Source of the DNA: an uncultured Opitutales bacterium
Lineage (GTDB): Bacteria; Verrucomicrobiota; Verrucomicrobiia; Opitutales; Intestinicryptomonadaceae
Assembly (NCBI GenBank): GCA_900548185.1
Contig: URJJ01000002.1
Location: 1-64,000 of the forward strand
Reading direction: 5' to 3'
DNA length: 64,000 nt
Below are positions 1 to 7,358 of the stretch, one piece after another; the first letter of the stretch is position 1, and each line of letters starts with the position of its first letter. Under the pieces are notes generated by a model. The model had not been told where the DNA came from and searched no databases. It was given only the letters and a program-made list of their open reading frames with translations. A program made the position numbers and the translations under genes.

Positions 1-9
1 TGTCTTAGG

Positions 10-43
10 GTCTCGTGGGCTCGGAGATGTGTATAAGAGACAG
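10..43 (+). other. Nextera (Tn5) sequencing adapter left in the assembly
   Basis: These 34 bases match the Illumina Nextera read-2 transposase adapter, ending in the 19-bp Tn5 mosaic end AGATGTGTATAAGAGACAG at 25..43. The nine bases before it are also likely to be library-derived. It is not biological sequence. Genomic DNA starts at about position 44, and the gene there is cut by the contig edge. Confidence 0.97.
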
Positions 44-1170
44 CCCCGGAAAAGCCCGCCCGGCTGGCAGACCCCGAGAAATTTCTGGAAGCCGCCCACA
101 AGGACGCCGTAATGTCGGTATATAACCTTGAGGCTTCCGGGAGGCTCCTCGAAAAGTCCGCGCTCGTGGCGCGCGACGACCCCGCGTTTCCGGGGTTTGA
201 AAAGGAGCTGAAGCTCGCCCTTGAAAACGTCAAAAAGATAAGCTCGCAGAAGCTCAGGAACATGGCCGTTTCAAACGTCGTGCGCGCCATGTCGAGGGCG
301 GGCCTCAATTCCGAGGCCCTCGCCGGGGCGGACTTCATAGACGGGGACGAGGAGGCGGCCTCCGCCGCCCTCCGCGACATAACCGCGAGCCTTTCTGCCA
401 GCGGAGACTTCTCTTCGGCAGTCGGCGTGATAGGCCGCCTGCGCGACGACTCGCGAAAGTCGGCCCTGCTTTCCGGCCTCTCACTGCGCATGGCGGAAGC
501 CGGCCAGACCGACGGCGCCGTCGGCGTTTCCTCACTCATCCGCGACCCGAACGCCCGGGCTGCGGCAATGGCCGAAATCGCGGCCGTAAAATGGAAGGGC
601 GACAAGCCCGGGGCGGCCCGGATACTGGAGCGCGTGGACCCCGCCGCCCTGACCGGCCAGCGGCTCGCACAGTTCTGCGCCCGTGCGGGAATCCCGAGCC
701 AGCCGTACATTTCAGACAGGGCCAACATGCTCTCGCGCCTCCTTTCAATTATTTCGGAGCTGTCCGACGCAGACGAGGGCGCCGCAAAAAAATGGATGGC
801 CGGGGCCCTGGCTCTGGCGGACGGCGTGGAAGACAAAAACGAACTTCCCCCGCTGGTCGTCCAGGCGTGCAAGACAATGCTGCGCATGGGCATGGAGCAG
901 GAGGCGTCCGCCCTCGCCGAAAAGGCGATGTACAGGGGCGACCCCCAGGGCATGTTCAGGGCCTTCGCCGACCTCGGGGCCTTCGCATCCCTCTCCGGGC
1001 ATCGGAAGGCGGCTGCGGACTCCTTCAAAAAGGCCGCCGCCGTCATAAACGCGGTGGATGCGGCGCGCGTTCCCAATTCGATGTATCTTGCGTGGCAGAT
1101 GCAGGCATCCAACTTTGACAGGGCTTCTGCGGCGGCGCTTCTGAGGGAGTTTTTGCCGGAGCTGAAGTAG
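44..1170 (+). CDS. Helical-repeat protein, 5' end missing at contig edge
   Basis: The frame is open from the adapter junction through a Met at 112, with residues such as ADPEKFLEAAHKDAV before it. The gene therefore begins off the contig, and 112 is only an internal Met. The visible 370 or so residues are almost wholly alpha-helical, Ala/Leu/Arg-rich, with repeated 'A-x-x-G' helix turns (for example AGLNSEALAGA, SLSGHRKAAADSFKKAA) like TPR or other solenoid repeats. No catalytic motif is visible. The stop lies 3 bp before thiD, so it probably leads the thiD-radC-tsaD operon. Function unknown; a scaffold or protein-interaction role is inferred from the repeat style only. Confidence 0.8.
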
Positions 1171-1173
1171 CGA

Positions 1174-1989
1174 ATGGACCGGGGCGCAAAAGTTGCGATG
1201 ACCGTGGCCGGAAGCGATTCCGGCGGCGGGGCCGGCGTGCAGGCCGACATGCTCTCATTCGCGGCAAACGGCGTTTTTGCAACGAGCGCCGTCGCGGCCC
1301 TCACGGCGCAGAACCCTTCGGGCGTCCGAGGGATTTTCGCGCCCCCCCCGGAGTTTCTGACCGCCCAGATGGAGGCGGTATGGGAGTATTTCAGGCCGTC
1401 TGCGGCAAAGTGCGGCATGCTGTTTTCAGCCCCGATAGTCGGGGCCGCCGCCGACTTCTTTGAGCGCCGCCGCGAAATAGCCCTTGTGGTCGATCCGGTG
1501 ATGGTTTCAACTTCGGGGGCGGAGCTTCTCTCTCCAGACGCCGCTGCGGCGCTTATGGAGAGGCTAGCGCCCCTCGCGCGCCTTGTGACCCCAAATCTGG
1601 ACGAGGCGCGCAGGATGCTCGGGTGCCCGAAAATCTCGGCGGGGGATATGCCGCAGCGCGCGGTGCAGCTTGCAGAAAAGCTCGGCACTTCGGTGCTTCT
1701 GAAGGGCGGGCACGCCGAGGGGGGCGACATTCTCACCGACATACTCGCATCGCCGGAGGGCGGGCTTGCGCAGTTCCGCTCCCCCCGCGTGGAGGGGATA
1801 GACTCGCACGGGAGCGGTTGCACGCTGAGCGCTGCCGTGTGCGCCCGCCTGGCGCTCGGCGAGGGGCTGGCTGCGGCCGTGGCAAACGCCCGGGCGTACC
1901 TCGCTTCAGGGATGGCCGAACCCGTGGCCGCCGGGGGCGAATGCTTTATAAACCATTTCCCCAACCGCAAACCGCGGAGGCTGCAATGA
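1174..1989 (+). CDS. thiD: Hydroxymethylpyrimidine/phosphomethylpyrimidine kinase
   Basis: ThiD phosphorylates HMP and HMP-phosphate to HMP-pyrophosphate, the pyrimidine half of thiamine, in the cytoplasm. The 271-residue protein has the family hallmarks: an N-terminal AGSDSGGGAGVQAD loop for substrate binding, TAQNPSGV, the VVDPVMVSTSG strand, TPNLDEA, and the C-terminal GSGCTLSAA anion-hole motif of the ribokinase-like fold. Length is typical (about 265). It follows the helical-repeat gene by 3 bp and overlaps radC by the ATGA at 1986..1989, indicating translational coupling. No other thiamine gene and no TPP riboswitch is seen here. Confidence 0.95.
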   Translation: MDRGAKVAMTVAGSDSGGGAGVQADMLSFAANGVFATSAVAALTAQNPSGVRGIFAPPPEFLTAQMEAVWEYFRPSAAKCGMLFSAPIVGAAADFFERRREIALVVDPVMVSTSGAELLSPDAAAALMERLAPLARLVTPNLDEARRMLGCPKISAGDMPQRAVQLAEKLGTSVLLKGGHAEGGDILTDILASPEGGLAQFRSPRVEGIDSHGSGCTLSAAVCARLALGEGLAAAVANARAYLASGMAEPVAAGGECFINHFPNRKPRRLQ

Positions 1990-2768
1990 CCAAGGAGGCG
2001 GAAAACGCCGGGCACAGGTCCAGGCTGAGGGCGAGGTTTATGTCCGGCGGCATGGCGGCTCTCGCGGAATACGAGATTGTCGAGCTTCTCCTTACGTGCG
2101 CAATCGCAAGGAGGGACGTAAAGCCCGTTGCCAAGTCGCTCATGGCAAAGTACGGGAGCGTCAAGGCCATCCTGAACGCCGACCCTGCGGAGCTTTCCGC
2201 CGTGGAGGGGATGGGCGAGGCTTCGGCATGCATGGTGAAATTTGTGCGCGACCTCATCCCGCTCTACCATTTGCAGACCCTGGAACGCTCGTCAATAGAG
2301 CTCGATTCGGTGGACAAGCTCATAGAATTCTTCCGCGCGCGCATGGAGCACGAGAAAAAGGAGGTTCTGGAAATGGCGTGTTTCGACCCTTCGCTGCGGC
2401 TGCTGCCCGGAGGGGCGGTAAGGCTGTTTGAGGGCAGCGCAAACTCCGCAAACGTCGATATCCGCCAGATAGTGGAAAAGGCCATAAAGCTGGGCGCCTC
2501 TTCCATTGTGATAGCCCACAACCACCCAAACGGCGACGCCCGCCCGTCGCGGGACGACATAGCGTTTACAAGGAGGCTCTCCCTCGCATGCCGCCCCATA
2601 AGGCTGGATTTCATAGAACACCTGATAGTGGCTTCCGGCGCCACATTCTCGTTCAGGCGCGACGGGCGCTTTGACGACCTCTGCGACTCCACCGTGCCTT
2701 GCGGGGATGACTACGGCGGCGGCGAAAGCGACGTCGCATCCCCGCGCAAACGCCTCAAAACGCAATGA
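1986..2768 (+). CDS. radC: RadC family JAMM-domain protein
   Basis: RadC/YicR-type protein of 260 residues. An N-terminal helix-hairpin-helix part (LNADPAELSAVEGMGEASA, about 63-81) is followed by an MPN/JAMM domain. The metal-site motif is HNHPNGDARPSRDD, giving H178, H180 and D191. The family is linked to recombination but its biochemical role remains unsettled. The start at 1986 overlaps the thiD stop (ATGA) and is preferred to an upstream in-frame Met at 1623, which lies inside thiD. The C-terminus is a little longer than usual, Gly/Ser/basic. The stop overlaps tsaD by 4 bp. Confidence 0.92.
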   Translation: MTKEAENAGHRSRLRARFMSGGMAALAEYEIVELLLTCAIARRDVKPVAKSLMAKYGSVKAILNADPAELSAVEGMGEASACMVKFVRDLIPLYHLQTLERSSIELDSVDKLIEFFRARMEHEKKEVLEMACFDPSLRLLPGGAVRLFEGSANSANVDIRQIVEKAIKLGASSIVIAHNHPNGDARPSRDDIAFTRRLSLACRPIRLDFIEHLIVASGATFSFRRDGRFDDLCDSTVPCGDDYGGGESDVASPRKRLKTQ

Positions 2769-3835
2769 AACGCGAACGCATATTTGCCATAGAAAGCTCG
2801 TGCGACGAATCCGCAGCCGCCGTCTTCGACTCCGGGCGCGGGGTGGTGTCGAGCTTCGTGCACACCCAGATAGACCTGCATGCCCTCTACGGCGGCGTGG
2901 TCCCGGACCTTGCGAGCACCGAGCACCTGAAAAAGCTCCCGCTCGTGCTGCGGGCCGCGCTGTCCGCGGACGGTTTCGACCCGTCCTCGATAGACCGCAT
3001 CGCGGCCACTTCCGGCCCGGGGCTTGCAAACTGCCTCGCCATAGGCGTCTCGGCGGCCTCCGCGCTTTCAATCGCGCTCTCCAGGCCCCTGTGCGGGGCA
3101 AACCACCTGCGCGGCCATGCCTACTCCCCGTTCATCTCGGTCCACGCTGAAAATCCGGACGCCTTTGCCGACAGGTTCCGCAGTGAGCTTCTCCCCCATC
3201 TGGGGCTGCTCGTCTCGGGCGGGAATTCCATACTTTTTGAGATATCCGCGGACGGTAAAATGGGCATGGTGTGCGAGACTCTGGACGACGCCGCAGGCGA
3301 GGCCCTCGACAAGGGCGCCAAGCTTCTCGGGATGCCGTACCCCGGGGGGCCTCTGCTCGAAAAGGCCGCGCTCGGCGGAGACGTGCGCAGGTTCCCGTTC
3401 CCCAAGGGCGCCGCGCGCAAGCCGGAGGACGACCCGGACTTCAGCTTCTCGGGCCTCAAGACAAGCCTCCGCTACTTTCTGGAGCGGCGCGGCGGGGCCG
3501 GCGGGGACCTGCGGGACATATGCGCGTCATACCAGCATGCGGTCGTCGAGCAGCTTCGGAAAAGGTGCGAGTATTTCCTGTCGAAAAAGCAATTCAAAAG
3601 CTTCGGGCTTTCCGGGGGCGTGGCGAACAACGCCGGGCTGCGCGCCGCGCTGGAGCGTTCCGCGCGCCGCGCCGGAGCCATGTTTCTGCCGGCTGAAAGG
3701 AAGTACTGCGGCGACAACGCCGCGATGATAGCCTTCGCCGCGTGGATTGATCCGGATTCGTGCGCGCAGCCCGCCGGGGGCTCCCTTGCAATCGAGCCTT
3801 CCAGGCCGCTATGCCCGCCCTCTTCCGGGCTCTGA
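2765..3835 (+). CDS. tsaD: tRNA N6-threonylcarbamoyladenosine transferase subunit TsaD
   Basis: TsaD transfers the threonylcarbamoyl group to A37 of ANN-decoding tRNAs, acting with TsaB and TsaE. The 356 residues show the ASKHA signatures: FAIESSCDES at the N-terminus, the metal-binding NHLRGH (H114, H118), a long VSGGNS phosphate loop and CGDNAAMIAF near the C-terminus. The motif usually reading ASRxH is ASTEH here (about 50-54), a local substitution. The start overlaps the radC stop (ATGA), so thiD, radC and tsaD are probably co-transcribed and coupled. Confidence 0.95.
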   Translation: MKRERIFAIESSCDESAAAVFDSGRGVVSSFVHTQIDLHALYGGVVPDLASTEHLKKLPLVLRAALSADGFDPSSIDRIAATSGPGLANCLAIGVSAASALSIALSRPLCGANHLRGHAYSPFISVHAENPDAFADRFRSELLPHLGLLVSGGNSILFEISADGKMGMVCETLDDAAGEALDKGAKLLGMPYPGGPLLEKAALGGDVRRFPFPKGAARKPEDDPDFSFSGLKTSLRYFLERRGGAGGDLRDICASYQHAVVEQLRKRCEYFLSKKQFKSFGLSGGVANNAGLRAALERSARRAGAMFLPAERKYCGDNAAMIAFAAWIDPDSCAQPAGGSLAIEPSRPLCPPSSGL

Positions 3836-3974
3836 TTTGGCTGGCCAAAAGCGTATCTACGGGCGTTTCGCCGCCCCTCGCCGAAAAGCGTTGACTCGGC
3901 GGCGGATGGGGGAATACAAACAAAATCCATGCCCGCGCCCTCCGAATGGCGCGCGGAACTTTTATTTTATATTT

Positions 3975-5360
3975 ATGAAAAAAGCCGTAAAGACATTCAT
4001 TCTTGCCGTGGCCCTCGCCGGGGCGTTCGCGGCGGCAGTTCATTCCCAGACCCCCGCCGCGCCTTCGGCCGAGGCCCGGATGCAGGCTCACGCCGCCGAA
4101 TCCGCACCCGCAGATTCAACGCACGCCGAGGCCGCTGTTCCGGATTCCGCAGGCGTGAGCGCCGAGGAGGAGGAGCCTTCCATAATCGACTCCAAAAAGC
4201 TCGACGAGGAAAATATAGAGGGGGCTTCCCACATGAAGCTGGGCCTCAAAAACGCGATAGCCTACGTTAACAAATTTGTGCCTGGATTCCGCAATCTCAT
4301 GGCGGCCCAGATTTTCGGGGTGTACGTGGGGCTCGTCTTCGGCGCGGGCGCGATAATATTTGCCGCGTGGCTTTTGCAGGGGCTTCTGGTTTCTCTGGCT
4401 TTCAGAATCCTTTCTTCCGTGTTCAACCGCACAAAGGCGAGCGTCATGAACAGGCTCTTTGAAAAGATGCGCCGTCCGCTCAAGTGCCTGGTTATGCTCG
4501 CTGGAATCCATCTGGCGTTGCTGGTGCTTCTCATCGAGGATTCGATGGTGGTCGCTGCGGGCAGGATATGCAGCGGGCTGGGGTATCTCATAATATTTTG
4601 GATGCTCATTTCCGTCACGGATTTTCTGTTCGGGCTTTTGGAGTCGAGGGTAAAGACGAAAAACGCGTCTGCGGTAAACCTGGTGCAGCTTGCAAACAGG
4701 GTGTTCAGGTACGCGCTGTTTTTCATAGCCCTCCTCGTTGTTTTGGACATATGCGGGGCCAGAATCGGGGCTGTCGTGGCATCCCTCGGCATAGGCGGCG
4801 CGGCCCTGGCATTCGCCTCGCAGGACACCATCGCCAACTTCTTCGGCTCCGTCTCCATCGTCATGGACAGGCCCTTCTCGGTGGGGGACTGGATTGTGGC
4901 CGGAAACGTCGAGGGCGTGGTCGATTCAATCGGCGTGCGCTCCACGCGCATACGCACCTTCCCCAAAACCCTCGTGACAGTCCCGAATTCCCTGCTTGCA
5001 AAGGAGGCCATCGACAACTGGTCGCGCATGCCCGTGCGCCGCATTACTGCGACGGTGGGCCTGACCTATTCCACCACGGCCGACCAGATGGAGGAAATCG
5101 TCGAAGACATACGCCGCATCCTGCGCGAGGATCCGGATGTGGACAGCGGCTCGTTCTACGTAAACTTCACCGAATTCAACTCGTCCTCCCTCGACATATT
5201 CCTGTACTACTTCACCCGCAGGGTGGACTACGGGGGCTTCCTTGAAACCAAGCAGCGCGTAAACCTCGCAATAATGAGGGCGGTGTCGGCGCGCGGCCTC
5301 TCCATGGCCTTCCCGTCGCGTTCGATATACGTCGAGTCCATGCCGAAGCTCGATTCTTGA
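3975..5360 (+). CDS. MscS-family mechanosensitive channel with signal peptide
   Basis: This 461-residue small-conductance mechanosensitive channel homologue releases solutes under membrane tension. Residues 1-25 form a signal peptide (MKKAVKTFILAVALAGAFAA), followed by an Ala/Glu-rich periplasmic stretch. Several membrane segments follow between about 105 and 290, ending in the pore helix LGIGGAALAFASQDTIANFFGS. The beta domain (DRPFSVGDWIV...VVDSIGVRSTRIRTF...VPNSLL) and alpha/beta C-terminal domain complete the family pattern. The start at 3975 was chosen because the signal peptide begins there; the open frame upstream to 3747 overlaps the tsaD end and codes nothing recognisable. Confidence 0.93.
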   Translation: MKKAVKTFILAVALAGAFAAAVHSQTPAAPSAEARMQAHAAESAPADSTHAEAAVPDSAGVSAEEEEPSIIDSKKLDEENIEGASHMKLGLKNAIAYVNKFVPGFRNLMAAQIFGVYVGLVFGAGAIIFAAWLLQGLLVSLAFRILSSVFNRTKASVMNRLFEKMRRPLKCLVMLAGIHLALLVLLIEDSMVVAAGRICSGLGYLIIFWMLISVTDFLFGLLESRVKTKNASAVNLVQLANRVFRYALFFIALLVVLDICGARIGAVVASLGIGGAALAFASQDTIANFFGSVSIVMDRPFSVGDWIVAGNVEGVVDSIGVRSTRIRTFPKTLVTVPNSLLAKEAIDNWSRMPVRRITATVGLTYSTTADQMEEIVEDIRRILREDPDVDSGSFYVNFTEFNSSSLDIFLYYFTRRVDYGGFLETKQRVNLAIMRAVSARGLSMAFPSRSIYVESMPKLDS

Positions 5361-5385
5361 GTTCGGCGCAGTGAATGCGCAACTG

Positions 5386-5411
5386 GCCCCGCGCCTTGCG
5401 GGGCTTTTTTT
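5386..5411 (+). terminator. Intrinsic terminator after the MscS gene
   Basis: A perfect 7-bp stem GCCCCGC/GCGGGGC with a 5-nt loop is followed by seven T. It lies 26 bp past the stop. Confidence 0.9.
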
Positions 5412-5553
5412 GCCGCCGCAGGGCCGGCCGGAGGATGGGGTTTCCCCCTCTCTGCCCGCAATCCGGCTGTCGGGAGGCGCTTGGAAGTGTGCGTTTCCTT
5501 TTTTTGGAATTTTTCGCTTGTTAGGGAATATCGGTTTTGCATGATTTTCGGGC

Positions 5554-6540
5554 ATGAAAAAACTGAGAGCCCTGTTTGCGCTTCTGGCGGTTTCATTTTG
5601 CGCCGCAGCCAATGCCGACACAATTACCGTCTTTACGGAGGGAACCTTCGCCGGGGACTCGCGCTACAGCGTAAAGAAGCAGTTCGGGGGTGTTGACGAC
5701 GAGCTTTGCTGGGCGGCTTCCGCCTCGAACATCCTCCAGCTCTGGCAGGACAGGCGCGCGGGGGAGGGCTTTGAAATCCCCCAGTCGGTTCCCGGAGCCG
5801 GTGGAGACATAGGCTCGCAGGCCCTGCGCTCGCAGGAGATTTTCGACGTGTTCGTCTCGAACTGGGAGCAGAAGGCGGGCATTCAAACCCTGGCCTACCA
5901 GTGGTACATGACGGGCTCCTATGACCAGTCGGTCGCGGAGAGGACGGGGGCGTCGCTCCCGCTTGATGGCTCTTCGGCAGGGGGGTACTGGTCGGGGCTG
6001 GGGCTTGATTTCGCCGGGATTTCCGAAATAACGCAGTTTTACGACAACGAAAACGAAAAGGACAGCGGCGCCTTTAAACGCTATCTCGATACGGCGTTTT
6101 CGGAGGGCTGGATGGTGTCGCTGAGCGTCAACAACTGGAACAACCACGCCATTAACCTCTGGGGCTATGAGTGGGATTCCGTCACGGGCGAGCTGACGGG
6201 CCTGTGGATTTCCGACTCCGACCAGGAGGGTGTGTTCTCAAACTATCTGGTTGACGTTTACTGGGAGTGGAACGACTTTGGCAAATACGGAATGTGGACC
6301 CTGGGGGACGCCCATTTTGACGACCCCTCCCTCGAATTTGAGCTCTCGGGATGGTGGGTGACGCGCGCCGACGCCTTTACCGTCCCGCCCTCCGCCGTTC
6401 CGGAGCCTGCGGCCATCGCCTCGGCGTTCGCATTCGCCTCGGCGCTCGCCGCCGCCGGGCGCAGGCTGCGCCGCAGGGTGCGCCCCGCAAAAAAAAGCTT
6501 GCGCGCAGCAGGGTTTTCGTCAAACATCCACAACTTTTAA
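5554..6540 (+). CDS. IdeS/Mac-like (C66) cysteine protease homologue with PEP-CTERM anchor
   Basis: A secreted 328-residue protein. Residues 1-21 are a signal peptide. The core aligns, from memory, with the streptococcal IgG-cleaving protease IdeS: KQFGGVDDELCWAASASNIL corresponds to the IdeS KTFNGKDDLLC block, giving K42 (oxyanion Lys84) and C52 (Cys94). NHAINLWG gives H198 (His262) and ISDSD gives D221/D223 (Asp284/Asp286). H-to-D spacing is identical (22 residues). The C-terminus is a PEP-CTERM sorting signal: PEP at 283-285, a small hydrophobic helix to about 302, then RRLRRR, with an unusually long 20-residue tail. Exosortase processing is expected. The substrate is unknown; IgG cleavage is not implied. 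Family confidence is fairly high, protease activity inferred. Confidence 0.8.
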   Translation: MKKLRALFALLAVSFCAAANADTITVFTEGTFAGDSRYSVKKQFGGVDDELCWAASASNILQLWQDRRAGEGFEIPQSVPGAGGDIGSQALRSQEIFDVFVSNWEQKAGIQTLAYQWYMTGSYDQSVAERTGASLPLDGSSAGGYWSGLGLDFAGISEITQFYDNENEKDSGAFKRYLDTAFSEGWMVSLSVNNWNNHAINLWGYEWDSVTGELTGLWISDSDQEGVFSNYLVDVYWEWNDFGKYGMWTLGDAHFDDPSLEFELSGWWVTRADAFTVPPSAVPEPAAIASAFAFASALAAAGRRLRRRVRPAKKSLRAAGFSSNIHNF

Positions 6541-6696
6541 AGCGTTAGATTCCGCGCGGGCGCGAAGCGTCCGGGCGGGGTCCGCGGCTTGTGCGGAAGT
6601 CATCGCCGCATTCCAACGACGGTTCCGGCGCGTTGCTGGGGCCGTGGGTTCTGAAATCAGAGCCCCGTTTGCCGTGAAAGAGAAAGCAGAACAAAA

Positions 6697-6969
6697 ATGG
6701 CAGAAGACAAAGTAATAGACAAGGAAAGCATCATCAAGGAATACCGCCTTGACGACAAGGACACGGGTTCGTGCGAAGTTCAGGTCGCCCTCCTTTCGGC
6801 GAGAATCGCCCACCTGACCGACCACCTCGCCTCCCACAAGAAGGACTTCCACTCCCGCCGCGGGCTGATTGCCATGACCAGCAAGCGCAGGAAGCTCCTC
6901 GACTACCTCAAGAGGAACGACCTTGAGCGCTACAATTCGCTCATCGTCCGCCTCGGCCTCCGCCGCTAG
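6697..6969 (+). CDS. rpsO: 30S ribosomal protein S15
   Basis: The 90-residue S15 binds the central domain of 16S rRNA and helps assemble the small subunit. The family core is plain: TGSCEVQVALLSARIAHLTDHL, HKKDFHSRRGL and KRRKLLDYLKRND...YNSLIVRLGLRR. It precedes pnp, the widespread rpsO-pnp order, with a terminator between them. The start gives the normal protein length. Confidence 0.98.
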   Translation: MAEDKVIDKESIIKEYRLDDKDTGSCEVQVALLSARIAHLTDHLASHKKDFHSRRGLIAMTSKRRKLLDYLKRNDLERYNSLIVRLGLRR

Positions 6970-6993
6970 GAGCTTTCCAGACTCGCATTTCAG

Positions 6994-7021
6994 ACGGCCC
7001 CGTTTCAGGGGCCGTTTTTTT
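6994..7021 (+). terminator. Intrinsic terminator between rpsO and pnp
   Basis: An 8-bp stem ACGGCCCC/GGGGCCGT with a 6-nt loop is followed by seven T, 24 bp after rpsO. It would separate rpsO from pnp or act as a processing stem in a joint transcript. Confidence 0.9.
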
Positions 7022-7358
7022 GCGCCCAGGCGGATTTTGGATAGGGCGGGGCCGGGCATTGCGCGCGGCAGGGGGGGCCGGGGCGCTTTTTCATGCGCGG
7101 CGCCGGGGCGCCATCCCTCGTCCGGACGGGGTTTATCCTCCCGCCCGGAGCTTCCCCGATGGCTCCTTTCTGCGGCCGGTTTTGCCGGGGGAAGTGTTTG
7201 CGGAAAACCCCGATTTGGACTCGACACGTGCGCCTGTTTTGTTTTTTATACCGGGTTTTCAAATGATATTTTATCCGGAAAATTCTTTTCGGGCAAGAAA
7301 ATCGGCGGATGAGAGGTTCTATCCCTCCGTCGCCAAATCAAGAAAGCAACAGCAGAAA

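Noticed and set aside
10..43. Tn5-like transposon end as a biological mobile element
   Set aside because: The mosaic end is preceded by the synthetic Nextera read-2 primer sequence, so it is library adapter rather than a transposon.
1100..1200. TPP riboswitch upstream of thiD
   Set aside because: The 3-bp gap after the preceding gene leaves no room, and the THI-box core (CUGAGA...) was not seen.
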